A DNA stretch of 49,246 bases from Seison nebaliae (Eukaryota; Rotifera; Pararotatoria; Seisonacea; Seisonidae), in the NCBI GenBank assembly GCA_023231475.1, contig JALJEE010001187.1, forward strand, positions 1 through 49,246, written 5' to 3'. This document shows, one piece after another, positions 1 to 10,854 of this stretch. Position 1 is the stretch's first letter. Each line of letters opens with the position of its first letter. The notes under the pieces are model-generated. The model searched no databases and had not been told where the DNA came from. It saw nothing but the letters and a program-made list of their open reading frames with translations. The translations under genes and the position numbers were made by a program.

Positions 1-2641
1 CAAAGCATGAGCCTGGCTAATAGCTTGGCTCGAGCTTTGTATGTATAGGACTCTTATCATGTCTGGATTTTTTTTTTCCATGATGTATAGAGGACTCGAG
101 TTTTTTCACTTTGGACTCACGGATCATAATCACAGCACTAGAAAATGTTGAAGATAAGAAGATGGATAATATTCTTTTTTTTTGATTTGACCCAATTTGA
201 AGACATTTGGTAGACCAACCGTTTGGTAGACTCGATATACAAACTACAGTTATGTATATCTTTTGAATATTCTCTTTTGATCTACCATGGTAGACTCCTA
301 ACTGAGTCCCAATGGTCGGTCTACCAAATGGTCGGTCTACCAAATGGTCGGTCTACCAAGTGTCCGTTTACCAAACGTCCGTTTACCAAACGTCCGTCTA
401 CCAAATGGTTCGTCTACCAAATGACGTTTTCCCAATTTGATAGTACCAAATGCCCTAGACTGCCAAATCTTATAGTACATATAACCAGTTATGACTATTG
501 ATGGTGTGAAAGAAGATTCATCTTCAAACCCATGAGAGTAGACGAGATCGTGCTAACAATCAATATATTGTTTTATTGGATGCACTTGATATGGGGGAGA
601 AGGAAGGATAATTCCTGAAAGCATATCTAACATATTCATACGTACATTTCTCATATTTTCGATGAATGAGAAATTTTAATTTTACAAACGATAATTTCTT
701 TCGTCACTCTCATGTTGATGTGTAAATGACGAGTAATTTATTAGGACAACAATAAACAATTTTCCATTGCATCATCTTTTTCAGCGTATCTTTTAATTAT
801 TTCTTGGACAGTTCCTTTATAGATGCAAAGTTTGTTATCTCCATCATATCTGGTACATGTCTTCCATTACTACATAGCTGGTAATTCCATTCATAAAAAG
901 AATCGTTTTAAACCGTATCATCAGTCTATTTAATTGAAAATGGTGAAAAGGCATGAAGAAAGTTGTTAATAGCAATACAATTATAACGTATAATATAATA
1001 CGAATTACAGAATTAATCGTAAAATGATAATTATTAAAGTGATTACTCTATGATGATAATTTTCATCTAAACATTTGTCGTAACTTATATTGTAAACACT
1101 TATATAAGTGTGTATGGAAAATGTACTAATTTAGGCAAATATTTGTACGTTCCATATTCCTCAATCCATCGAGAAGATAATAATTTATTGTGAATAAAAC
1201 CGGAAGAGAATTGCGTTTGGAATTGTTAACTAGTTTTCCTTTTAGTTTCTGGTTATTCCATTCGACCCTGGTTAATTAATCAGGTGAAATTTGTTTAGAA
1301 ATAACTTGGAAAACTCTTCTGTTCGGAAGGAGATTTGGAATTAGAAGGCTAATTTTATTCATCGACGAATAAAGACAATTATAAATTTTCTATCTGCATA
1401 TCTCTTGTCAATGGTCAATGAGTAATTCCATGAATAAATTGTGGAAAGTTTAGATAAATCGGAATGATTGGGAATGGGCAATCTTCATGTAGAAAGGAAG
1501 AGAAATCAGGGGATGGATGTATGAATCCAATTTTTTGGAAATGATTAATTTTATGAATTATTCTTCCTCTACTCTCAAGACAGTATCTCGTTAAATATAA
1601 TTACGATAAGGAGAATACGATACGGAGTGGAAACCTCGATATTGACTGGTGTTTGTATATGTCTTCTTCATTAATTGTGGAATGATGTTATGATGGGCGG
1701 AAGAAGTTATCAATGAATTCATTCTTATTAGATGAAGATTAGTAATATGTTTTTTATTAAATAAGTCACACGCTTCTGTCTTCATGTGCATGGCTTTGTT
1801 GGAGGTATAGGCAGATAACATGAAAATTAGGTATATCGTCATCGCCCTACAGATATCCTCCACTTCAAGTATTTGAGATAACATACGCCGTCTATCCCAA
1901 AATATTCATTCATCAACTTTATCTCGTGTGCATTTCCAATTAAAAGAATGGAATTTTTATCATGATTCTCTCTGTAATGGACTAGAATATATCTATCAGT
2001 TCCTGTCCATTTAACATGTGTTCGTCAGAAGGGATTGTTGGAGAGGATGTGAGTAGAAACGTAGAAGAAATAGGGGACAATCACCAAAAGTAATTGTACT
2101 TGCGACGGATATTATTTAAGGATAATCATATCATGCTTACACAACTTGACAGTAGTTGGAATAGACGATTGTTAATTGACAAAAATCAATTCTGATCACA
2201 CACACCTCTCCCACTTAATCTCGAGTAAAATAAAAACAATAAATTATTCTTGAGTAGTCGAACAGACAAACATGAAATTTTTGGACTGACTGACAAATCT
2301 TCTGAACGAACAATACGTTGCGTGAGAGAATGAGAAGAACTTTATTCTTTATTATCATAATAATGATATTATTATGCCTGACACACTCCCTATTTTGGAA
2401 CTGGAAATAATATGTAAAAAATATGAAATTTGAATAAGCTTAATTGGAATACATTTCCAATTCTCGATCATGTAACATGGTACTATAATATTTCTTCTTA
2501 TTTCTATTATGATTCTCTTATTCTTTAATGTTCGTTAATGTTCCTCGTTAGCAGATGAAGAATAAATCTCTCATAAAAATCTCGTACGATAGTCAACCAG
2601 AGGCGGAAGAGTAAAATATTTAAAGTCATTTTGGGGGAAAC
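1..2641. other. Stretch without a gene, upstream of the GPCR
   Basis: No convincing coding region was found on either strand. The short open frames here are under 110 codons, have no recognisable domain and are rich in random-looking codons. The first 500 bases hold a repeat structure that is listed separately. The remainder is plain AT-rich DNA. An AT-rich palindromic stretch near 2356-2374 is low complexity and not meaningful on its own. The last few hundred bases before 2642 would contain the promoter and 5' leader of the GPCR gene, but I see no clear TATA box. Confidence 0.6.
191..440. repeat. Short inverted/tandem repeat cluster with 17-bp ends
   Basis: Seven tandem units of 14-16 bp, with core CCAAATGGTCGGTCTA or CCAAACGTCCGTTTA, run from 309 to 430. 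Units in the opposite orientation (core TTTGGTAGAC) lie at 206-216 and 221-231, and a perfect 14-bp palindrome, TCTACCATGGTAGA, lies at 281-294. The outer units form 17-bp inverted ends at 204-220 and 407-423 with one mismatch. The 10-mer CCCAATTTGA occurs just outside on both sides, at 191-200 and 431-440. This could be a small non-autonomous DNA element with a target duplication, or a minisatellite that has partly inverted. No transposase is present. Confidence 0.6.
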
Positions 2642-4054
2642 ATGACCAATTTACCACTTCAAATTAGTTGGTGTAATGCGACGATGATAGAAGAGAACTC
2701 GTTACCAACTCCGACAAAACAAATTACTTGGGATCTCATTCTCTGTGGATATGTGGCGACGGCATTACAAATAGCGGGGACGATTGGTAATATTCTCTCA
2801 TTAATTGTTCTTTTTTCCAAAGAGATGAGAGCAAGTAGTACAAGCGTCTATCTCATAGCATTAACCATGGCACATTCATTGATATTGCCTCTAATGTTCT
2901 TATCGGTGGGTGCGAGAAGATTTTTCTCACTCCAACAACAATATGACAGTGAACTCTTTATTATTCTTTTGAAGAGTATGCCATACCTTTTACCTATCAT
3001 TGTGACAGCACAAGTCTCCGCCATTTATCTCTTAATCGCCTTCACTTACGATTGTTACATTTACGTATGTCGACCGATCGAAGCGGAGAAATGGTGTCGT
3101 CATTCCAATGCATTTATCGTCGTCATTTGTACAATCAGTGTGGCGACGTTATACAATATACCATCATGGCTCGAATATACGACAGAGGAACAATTCCAAG
3201 AGACTTGTGTTCGATTCAACGAAACTCATTATCTGAAGGCAGTGGAGAGTCGACTAATTTTCAAATTTACCGATCTGGCGAAACAAACCGTCTTCAAAAC
3301 CGTCGTTCATATGTATCTTTATGTGCCGTTCATTGTTCTCATACCAATCACATTGTTAAGCTTCTTCAACTTCTGTGTCATTCGATCATTGTTTAGTGGG
3401 AGATCGCCAACTAAACTCTCATGTCCCAATCATTATTCATGTAAATGTTTCTTCAAATTACCCTTGTCCAAAATGCCGGAACGAAGAACTTTCTCACGAA
3501 CAACATTCTCCAGAACCACAATCTCTTCACAAGAACCAGACGAACGTTCAAAATCATTATTGCAAAAACCGACAAAAAGTTTAACAAACGCGAATCGATC
3601 GAAGAAACTTAATAAGAAATTTAAATTGGTCATTCTTCTTTCTGGTATCGTCATCGCTTTCTTCATCTGTCAATTACCCAATTTCGCTTTAATGATTCTC
3701 TATTGCTTCAAATTTCAGATTAGTCCCATGATGAAGAACATATGTACCGTACTCGTCGTCACACATTCGGCGACGAATTTCTTCGTCTATTTTTTATTTG
3801 GCGAAAAGTTCCGAACTGCCGCAATGAAATATCTCAATTGTTTTGTCGTTTGTTACGGTAACGTCTCAAATAAAATCACCATATCACCCAGATCGTCTTT
3901 CCGTAGCTTCCAAAGATCCGTCAGATATACGGCCTCTCATTCGCCATCGAACATGAATTCAGGAATCGAGAATTTATGTGAAGTCGATCTATTAACCACG
4001 TCCAATTTCCGCCATCCCCAAACTCAATTGACGAAAGCGAAAATCTATATATAA
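2642..4054 (+). CDS. Rhodopsin-family peptide GPCR, FMRFamide-receptor-like, atypical
   Basis: This is a single-exon protein of 470 aa with seven membrane segments, probably a plasma-membrane peptide receptor. What is seen: TM1 around residues 36-58 with the conserved Asn (GNILSLIVL, N50); TM3 about 118-140; TM4 about 156-175, ending YNIPSW; the second extracellular loop with ETCVRF; TM5 about 224-248; a basic third loop to about 327; TM6 about 328-352 with FICQLP; TM7 about 366-386 ending in TNFFVY and then FGEKFR. NFxxY plus FGEKF in TM7, AYN/YN-P after TM4 and CVR in loop 2 recall Drosophila FMRFaR. An N-glycosylation site (NAT) lies at residue 12. Odd features: the E/DRY motif reads DCY (residues 137-139), and the TM2 Asp position is Ser79. 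The start ATG follows a run of A and has no better upstream alternative. The ligand is unknown; a myosuppressin or FMRFamide-like peptide is only a guess. Confidence 0.8.
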   Translation: MTNLPLQISWCNATMIEENSLPTPTKQITWDLILCGYVATALQIAGTIGNILSLIVLFSKEMRASSTSVYLIALTMAHSLILPLMFLSVGARRFFSLQQQYDSELFIILLKSMPYLLPIIVTAQVSAIYLLIAFTYDCYIYVCRPIEAEKWCRHSNAFIVVICTISVATLYNIPSWLEYTTEEQFQETCVRFNETHYLKAVESRLIFKFTDLAKQTVFKTVVHMYLYVPFIVLIPITLLSFFNFCVIRSLFSGRSPTKLSCPNHYSCKCFFKLPLSKMPERRTFSRTTFSRTTISSQEPDERSKSLLQKPTKSLTNANRSKKLNKKFKLVILLSGIVIAFFICQLPNFALMILYCFKFQISPMMKNICTVLVVTHSATNFFVYFLFGEKFRTAAMKYLNCFVVCYGNVSNKITISPRSSFRSFQRSVRYTASHSPSNMNSGIENLCEVDLLTTSNFRHPQTQLTKAKIYI

Positions 4055-4569
4055 AATCAGAAAAAAACTTTTCTCTGAACAATTACTCTGAACAGTTTTT
4101 CTCTCGTTCGCTTCAATTTACCAATAACGAATTTTACTTATTTTCTCTCTAATAGAAAGTGTTTTTTTTTTATTTAAATAAAATTCTAATAAGAAATACT
4201 CATGAAAGATTTGTTGATAAAAAGTAACATATAAATATAACGAAACTATAAAGTAGATAAATAACAAATGATAAATTTTATGATGATCCATTCACGACCC
4301 AGAAAAAAATTCAGTCGATCAATATCAAAAGAATCGTAGAAGTGAAAAGAAAAAAAAATGGGAATTTAAAAAATAATTGGAAAAAATTGTTTAATATTGA
4401 ACGAAATTTCAGAAGAATCGATTTGTAAAAAAAAGAGAAATTAATGAAATTTCAAAAAAAATAAACGGGACGTTCTGATAATTTCCATAAAAAAATTACG
4501 GAAATCGATTTATGTGATTACTAATAAATTGATAAAAATGATCAAAATGATAGAAGACAAATTGATGGA
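4055..4569. other. Convergent 3' intergenic region
   Basis: This is the short region between the 3' ends of the GPCR gene (+) and the large URB1-like gene (-). It is very AT-rich. On the + strand an AATAAA polyadenylation signal is seen near 4178, about 125 bases past the GPCR stop. Nothing else is seen. Confidence 0.6.
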
Positions 4570-7500
4570 TTAGAATTTCTTTAAAAATTTCGATATATTC
4601 TCTTTATAATTCCGATCGGTGATTAGTTCATTGAGTTTGTGGTCGATGGAAAGAGGAGTAAATAAGGGGAAGTTAATTTCTATTAATTTCAAACGACATA
4701 ATACTTGCAACGATCTAATCGGTCTCGTTTCATTACTTTTACAACAGTACAAGAGCAAATCTATTCGACTTCTTTCCCATTCATTTTCGCCTTTGGACAA
4801 TCGTCGCCAATCGATGTCTATTTGATCAACGAGACAACTTCTCAGATCTTCCAATTGATGTGATTCGACGATTATATTCCAAATTTGAAGAAAGAATTTG
4901 AATTCAACATTACGTTCTTTTGATGGTGTTCGTAATATGCGACGAATCCAGTGATCGATCGGATATGGAAAAGTGAGACGACAACCGATTCTTACGAATA
5001 ATTGAAGAAGTGAAAGAAGAAACTTCTTTAATAATTCCAATCGATAATGAAGGGAACGTCGAAGGAGTGTCCTCAATAAATAATTTGATGTTGGTAATTG
5101 TAATCGGAGTAACAACCAATTGAGAACTTTACTTCCAAATTTAATATATTCATCTTCGATTGATGATGAATGTTGAATGTGGCCGAATTGTTCACGGAAA
5201 AGAATTTCTTCTTCATTATTTCGTTCGAGAAATTGAGTAGGATTCCAAAAAAAGTAGAAATCGATAAAATAACAGATCAAATCATATGGTACTTCCAATG
5301 TGTTGATGGATGAAAAGAAGAAATAATTCCGTTTAATATTCCTGAACTTCAATTGATTATCGAATGAGTTGGTGAGGACGTTGAACAAATCTTCGGCATA
5401 ACGACATTTGATGAGATGTTGTCTCAAAGAAAATATTCGGAGAATATTTGAAAAAATAAATGATTGACATTTGAAAAATAATTTATCAGACATTTTCGAT
5501 TGGAACATTAAATTCTCATAATCTTCCTGTGTTATCGTCAATTCATTGATGGCACGTCTTCTCTCGAATTTGTTCCGTTCCTGATCGAACAATAATCGAT
5601 AGAAGTAAATGGAATAAGGACGAATGAAAACATCTGAAATTTTCGTCCTCATTGTCGTGGTCGTTTCGACGGAAGCTGAATCGATTGATTTCATTGATTT
5701 TTTCCGTTTAATCGATAATGACATATTGGATCGACCACCATTATGATATCGAATAGAACGTTGAAAAGTTTTCAATGTGATATATCGATTCAATAATGAC
5801 GAGTTTTCTAACCACGACGATGATTTCGTTTTTTGTGTTGATGAAAATGTATCAAAATCATTTTTATTATCATCATCATTAATATCATCATCTTCTTCTT
5901 CCTTATATTCATGATTTTCACCATTACCGAAATATGGTAATTCAATCTCTGACAATTGTTCCATCATTTCTCGTTCATTCACATCCTCCACATTGATCGT
6001 CGTCTCATGATTTTTGATGGAATCGTTAAGGATAGATTGTACTTCATTTGTTGGCGATTTGAGATTCCAATCGACTCGTTGTAATTTCGAATGTGCACAA
6101 CATTCGTCTGTTCCGACATTGTCCGTATAAATTTGAAGTAGTCGAAGAATGAGAATTCGATTGGAACGTTGACGGAAATCGTCAATGAGTTTCCTGATTT
6201 GTGAACGTTGTTGACAGTTGCAATGACTCGTCAATTGATAGGAACAGTTGATGGTTAAAGGAAAATGAGTTGATTGTGTGAATGTTTGGAGGATGTTCTT
6301 TACCGTCAAAAATAGAGAATTATAACATTTCACCAGGAAATAATTATACGGATTAAGATCGATAGTCAATTGTTGAATCTTCTCTTCGATTCGTCTTCTT
6401 TTATGTCTTCGAGTCATTTCGCTATCGAGATCGCTAAAATCCAAATCTAATTTATTCAATTGTTGATGATGGAAATCGAGAAGATGATGAAGACGACGTT
6501 GTCGTCTCACAACGAAAATAAAGGATTGAAGTGAATTGCTCAATGAACTGAGTGGTCGTCTTGTTGTGATTTGTTCGATATCGAGGAATTCATTCATCCA
6601 CGAATTGATTTCTAATCGAGACGATGAATATAAAAGTACTTGAATTCCTCCGAATAATTTCATGAGAATAATAACGATCATATGTGGATTGGTTGGAGGG
6701 AAGAGACGACAAACATCACGAATCATCAATTCGAAAACGATCGATAACTGCTCCTCCAAATAAAAGTTCTCAATATTCTTCACAGAATTTCTTTTGATTT
6801 TCGGTTTATCATCTAATCGATCGCCGATAATAACAAAATGAATGAGATGACTGAAAGTGAAGAGAGTGTGATACATCTCATATAAATACTTGTCATAAGG
6901 TTGAAGGAATTTGTGAATACTTGACTTGATCGATTCATCATCACGTTCTCGATCATTATCGATCATTTCAAAAATAGTCAAAACATTATTTTTTCGTCTT
7001 AAATTGAATGTGCGGAATTTCTTCATTGTTTCTAAATGGATTTGAAAAAGAATATCATTCTCTTTCAAAAAATTATTGTAGAATTTGAAGAATTTGAATA
7101 AAGTCTCTTCCAATAATGCCAAACGATCAGTATGTGCAGAAAGGAAGGAACGGAATAATTGAAGATAAAGAGACGACGATGATTGAGAATCGTCACCGGA
7201 AAAAAATTCCATAATATTCCGACGAAAGAAAAGATATTTGATCTCTCTAATCAATTCGCACATCGACTCCTCGTTCAAATATCGAACGATACAACATAAA
7301 TAATGTCCGACCGACAACAAATAAAGATTCAACTCGAAATATTGTTGGAAGAATTTGAATTTTCGTTTCCGTTTCGAACGGTATGATAAATTTTGTTTTG
7401 ACGATGTTAAATCGTCAATGTCATCGTAATCAGATTCGTCGTCGATTAATGGATCATCTGGACCGATGGTGAAGGATCGTCTTAAACGATGAACGAAAGA

Positions 7501-10500
7501 GATTCTCGATGTTAATCGATTACGAGAAGTTGATCGATTGATGGTTTTTCTCCGTTTCTGATGAAGGAATATCTCATTTTCGATACAATCATAAATGTTC
7601 TTCATTATCGATTGAATGAAGAAAAGAGTAATATTGAAACCGAAAAAACAGATTTCTGAATTGTTCTCATCGTTCGTTTTATGATAATGCTCGTTTGTTG
7701 ACCACACATCATAATTGGTTCGATCGTTAAATTTCTGGAGTATACTCCCAATAAAATTGTCATTTTTAAAATAGAATTTCTTATCTTTATGAGTGAGTAG
7801 CCAAAGGATTGGATCACTCATTGTGACATATTCATCTAATTCAGATAAGGAACTTGGAGGATATTCTCCTTGAATTAATTGTTCTTCTTCATCTGAGAAC
7901 AAAATATCGATCAATGACAAATGTTTATCGAAATGTGATTGTTCATATGAGTGAAGGAAAGTAATGGCTCGAATCATTCCAGCAAAGACGTTGTTGTGCA
8001 AAGCAAGAAAAATTAGACGTTTCTCATAAACATTCTTCAACGTTCCATATGTTGATGATGAAATGAGATAGAAGAAGAAACGATAATAAATCGATTCATC
8101 TGTTCGTAATGAGACGAGTAGATCGATCTGTTTTTCACAACGATAATATAAATATTGAATGTAACACCAGCGGAAGATGTGACGAAGAAGATTAATGGAT
8201 CGACAGAAACAAATGAGGAAATGTTGAGTATCTTTCAAATCACAATTACAGAATTGACCCAAATTTCTCCCACTTTTCCCATCTACCAAATGTGTCGTCA
8301 CTAAATAAAAGAGAGAACTACGGAAAACGGTTTGAGTAATCTTGCCAATTTGTAATTGAGGACGATAATGATGTTGGAAATCGTCAGCGAACATATAATG
8401 AATATAAAGTCGAACAATATAACTCAAATTAATTTCAAATAAATTGGGACTATCATAAATGATTGTGAGACGTAAAATCTCCACTAAACATTTTAATCGA
8501 TCATAATATCGACAAGTTCTCTCTGTCATTCCAAGACGGATAGCCATCAATTGCCATAATTGATGATAGTGAAAGTTGAAGAATTGTCGAATCTCTTGAA
8601 CTTTCTTCATTTCCCAAACCAATTTTCCTCGTTGTTGTTGATTTGGAGTGAGGGAGGATTTGGCAGGTAATTGAATGGACGAGATGACACTCACCGTTTT
8701 CACGATGCTGTTCGTCATCAAATGTGCGACTAAGAAATCATGTCGATTTGGAAGATAATTGAATTTGGGGAAAAAAAGAGAAGAATAATTGCGGAAAATT
8801 GGATTGATTAATCGATTCTTATCCAAGAGATAAATGTCGTTCATCAACCAGAGAAATCGAGAACAATATCGACTGGTGAATGTGAAGAAATGGATGAAAC
8901 GATTCGTTTTATTTGTATCATCATCGAAGGAGTTTTGATAAAATCTCACTGTTTTTATTCGTTGATTTCTCATTCCATCTTCGTTACATTGAGAATTATT
9001 AGAATTGAAAAAATGAGAATTTGGTCGATTAAGAAGAGAAATACTCGAACTCGACATTTGGAGAATATTCCTGTTGTCATCGATCGTTCGATTACTCGTA
9101 GAACGATAGAAAGAAACAGATGAGAGTTTATGCCACATCATTTTCAATAACGATTTCTTTGACATTTTCTCTTGTTCATCATCAAATTGGAATCGCGCTC
9201 GGTGTTTTTTTTTATTCAATTTCGATCGTCTCGTTGTCAGACTATTATTGGAACCGTTTTGTGATTGTTTGAGAAGTTGATCGAATGATTTGAATTTGAG
9301 GAGGATATGAGCGGAAATGAAACTGAGAAGACCAACATTTCCTTTGACGAGTATTTCCGTGAATATTTTCGAATAAATATCACAATTATCCGCCATCAAT
9401 GCCAAGCGTAAAGGGGAAAGATATTCGAATAAATTATCATAATTATTTCGATAATTATCATTCGATCTGGCATCAGTGAACTTTTCCAAAAGTATTTCAT
9501 ATAAATTCGATTGATCATCATTCAATTCAAATGGTCGTTTTCTCCAAACTTTCGATTTTGTTCCCGATGACGACAATGGGAGTTTGTGGAAGGAATCGAT
9601 TGAAATGTTCGTGGGAATTTTGGGGAAAGTTGAACAATTCTTCCTGAGAAATTGATATTGAACTGAAGCGGAGAAATGTGGTGCATACATCGGTTGTATT
9701 AAACGTCTGACGGAAATGATGGATAATTGAGAGAGCACGAATGGATTTAATTGATCAGATATTCGTTGTATTAATGAGAAGAGTGTTGAATTAGAATTCT
9801 CTTGTTTATCCTTTGAATTTTGAATGATGATCATATCAATGTTCTTGTCATTTATCCATTCTAATTGACATAATGTTGTCATTGCACAATCATAGATATA
9901 TGTGTGATTATAATAAATGGAACGATATTCCAATTGATTCGGTAATTGCCATTGACGATGATCGTGAAGTAGAAGTGAATGAAATTGAACGAACATCTCA
10001 AACATTCGTTGAAGTAATTGGAGATTATCGGAGTAAAAAACGGTGGCGAGTGTCATCAATTGATCATAATAAAGACAATCAGAAACCGTTTTCCCATTCA
10101 TCCTCTTCACATTAAATGAATCAACAAACATTTTATTAAACGTCTTCTTTCTCTTCCTCTTTTTCTTCTTCTCTTTCTCCTCTTTTGTCGTCTCCACATT
10201 ATCTTCGAATAATCGTCGAATATTGGTGATGGTGTGGAGGACGTTGGAGTCATTCACTATCAATTCATTTCTCACAAGATAGAGAGTGTGAAACGTCAAT
10301 AAATCGAGTAATAATGTTATCATACGAATATCTTTCGATAAAATTGCTGCATGGAAAAATTTATGAGAATAATTCAAATTAGTTTCATCTTCATTCTCAT
10401 CATAACTATCATCGGATGACCAATGGAATTGATCCGATTCATCCGAATCATCTGAATCTTCACATTTCTTTCTTCCATCACTCTTCCTCCATTCCACTAA

Positions 10501-10854
10501 ATTGCCGAAAAGAAGAAAATGAGAAAGTTCCACATTGAAAAAACTGAAGAGTACTATCTCTCTCAAAATCTCTCCAATGACGTAGGTGTTGGTGGAAGAG
10601 AGATAACGTAATTTCAATTCATATCCAAATTTCATTGTGATCCATTCAATCTCTTTCTCTTCATATTCGAAAGAGAACTCATTCCAATAATAAAGTGTCG
10701 CCAATTCTCGAATGACATCGACGATTACATTGATTGATTTCGTATCGAATAATTCTCTCGTTAAATTCCCAATGAGTTTGGGCTGTGCTGCCGAAGTGAT
10801 ACGGAGAACTCGCGATAAGAATTGTTCGGTGAGATCTCGATCTCTCATCTTCAT
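4570..10854 (-). CDS. Very large single-exon protein, weakly URB1/Npa1-like
   Basis: One open frame codes for about 2094 aa from the ATG at 10854 (MKMRDRDLTEQF). The sequence is mostly leucine-rich alpha-helix, as in HEAT/ARM-type scaffolds, broken by acidic and basic low-complexity patches (for example DDSDESDQ near residue 130 and a Lys/Arg run near 230). I do not firmly recognise it. The best match from memory is URB1/Npa1, a nucleolar factor for 60S subunit assembly. The N-terminal part has a URB1-like block (VDVIRELATLYYWN followed by an EILREIVL helix), and the C-terminal 350 residues follow the URB1 pattern (FFFSSxNxLxVP, then WLLLRL, then LLRRSL). The length is close to human URB1 (about 2270 aa), but the first 250 or so residues of human URB1 have no counterpart. 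An acceptor-like CTTCTAG lies just upstream of the ATG, so a missed first exon is possible. Absence of introns over 6.3 kb is notable. Confidence 0.4.
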   Translation of the reverse strand: MKMRDRDLTEQFLSRVLRITSAAQPKLIGNLTRELFDTKSINVIVDVIRELATLYYWNEFSFEYEEKEIEWITMKFGYELKLRYLSSTNTYVIGEILREIVLFSFFNVELSHFLLFGNLVEWRKSDGRKKCEDSDDSDESDQFHWSSDDSYDENEDETNLNYSHKFFHAAILSKDIRMITLLLDLLTFHTLYLVRNELIVNDSNVLHTITNIRRLFEDNVETTKEEKEKKKKRKRKKTFNKMFVDSFNVKRMNGKTVSDCLYYDQLMTLATVFYSDNLQLLQRMFEMFVQFHSLLLHDHRQWQLPNQLEYRSIYYNHTYIYDCAMTTLCQLEWINDKNIDMIIIQNSKDKQENSNSTLFSLIQRISDQLNPFVLSQLSIISVRRLIQPMYAPHFSASVQYQFLRKNCSTFPKIPTNISIDSFHKLPLSSSGTKSKVWRKRPFELNDDQSNLYEILLEKFTDARSNDNYRNNYDNLFEYLSPLRLALMADNCDIYSKIFTEILVKGNVGLLSFISAHILLKFKSFDQLLKQSQNGSNNSLTTRRSKLNKKKHRARFQFDDEQEKMSKKSLLKMMWHKLSSVSFYRSTSNRTIDDNRNILQMSSSSISLLNRPNSHFFNSNNSQCNEDGMRNQRIKTVRFYQNSFDDDTNKTNRFIHFFTFTSRYCSRFLWLMNDIYLLDKNRLINPIFRNYSSLFFPKFNYLPNRHDFLVAHLMTNSIVKTVSVISSIQLPAKSSLTPNQQQRGKLVWEMKKVQEIRQFFNFHYHQLWQLMAIRLGMTERTCRYYDRLKCLVEILRLTIIYDSPNLFEINLSYIVRLYIHYMFADDFQHHYRPQLQIGKITQTVFRSSLFYLVTTHLVDGKSGRNLGQFCNCDLKDTQHFLICFCRSINLLRHIFRWCYIQYLYYRCEKQIDLLVSLRTDESIYYRFFFYLISSSTYGTLKNVYEKRLIFLALHNNVFAGMIRAITFLHSYEQSHFDKHLSLIDILFSDEEEQLIQGEYPPSSLSELDEYVTMSDPILWLLTHKDKKFYFKNDNFIGSILQKFNDRTNYDVWSTNEHYHKTNDENNSEICFFGFNITLFFIQSIMKNIYDCIENEIFLHQKRRKTINRSTSRNRLTSRISFVHRLRRSFTIGPDDPLIDDESDYDDIDDLTSSKQNLSYRSKRKRKFKFFQQYFELNLYLLSVGHYLCCIVRYLNEESMCELIREIKYLFFRRNIMEFFSGDDSQSSSSLYLQLFRSFLSAHTDRLALLEETLFKFFKFYNNFLKENDILFQIHLETMKKFRTFNLRRKNNVLTIFEMIDNDRERDDESIKSSIHKFLQPYDKYLYEMYHTLFTFSHLIHFVIIGDRLDDKPKIKRNSVKNIENFYLEEQLSIVFELMIRDVCRLFPPTNPHMIVIILMKLFGGIQVLLYSSSRLEINSWMNEFLDIEQITTRRPLSSLSNSLQSFIFVVRRQRRLHHLLDFHHQQLNKLDLDFSDLDSEMTRRHKRRRIEEKIQQLTIDLNPYNYFLVKCYNSLFLTVKNILQTFTQSTHFPLTINCSYQLTSHCNCQQRSQIRKLIDDFRQRSNRILILRLLQIYTDNVGTDECCAHSKLQRVDWNLKSPTNEVQSILNDSIKNHETTINVEDVNEREMMEQLSEIELPYFGNGENHEYKEEEDDDINDDDNKNDFDTFSSTQKTKSSSWLENSSLLNRYITLKTFQRSIRYHNGGRSNMSLSIKRKKSMKSIDSASVETTTTMRTKISDVFIRPYSIYFYRLLFDQERNKFERRRAINELTITQEDYENLMFQSKMSDKLFFKCQSFIFSNILRIFSLRQHLIKCRYAEDLFNVLTNSFDNQLKFRNIKRNYFFFSSINTLEVPYDLICYFIDFYFFWNPTQFLERNNEEEILFREQFGHIQHSSSIEDEYIKFGSKVLNWLLLRLQLPTSNYLLRTLLRRSLHYRLELLKKFLLSLLQLFVRIGCRLTFPYPIDHWIRRILRTPSKERNVEFKFFLQIWNIIVESHQLEDLRSCLVDQIDIDWRRLSKGENEWERSRIDLLLYCCKSNETRPIRSLQVLCRLKLIEINFPLFTPLSIDHKLNELITDRNYKENISKFLKKF

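Noticed and set aside
1-500. Overlapping open frames on both strands in the repeat cluster
   Set aside because: They arise from the tandem units and show no protein-like conservation.
2356-2374. AT-rich palindrome before the GPCR
   Set aside because: Made only of ATA/ATT units; expected by chance in such AT-rich DNA.
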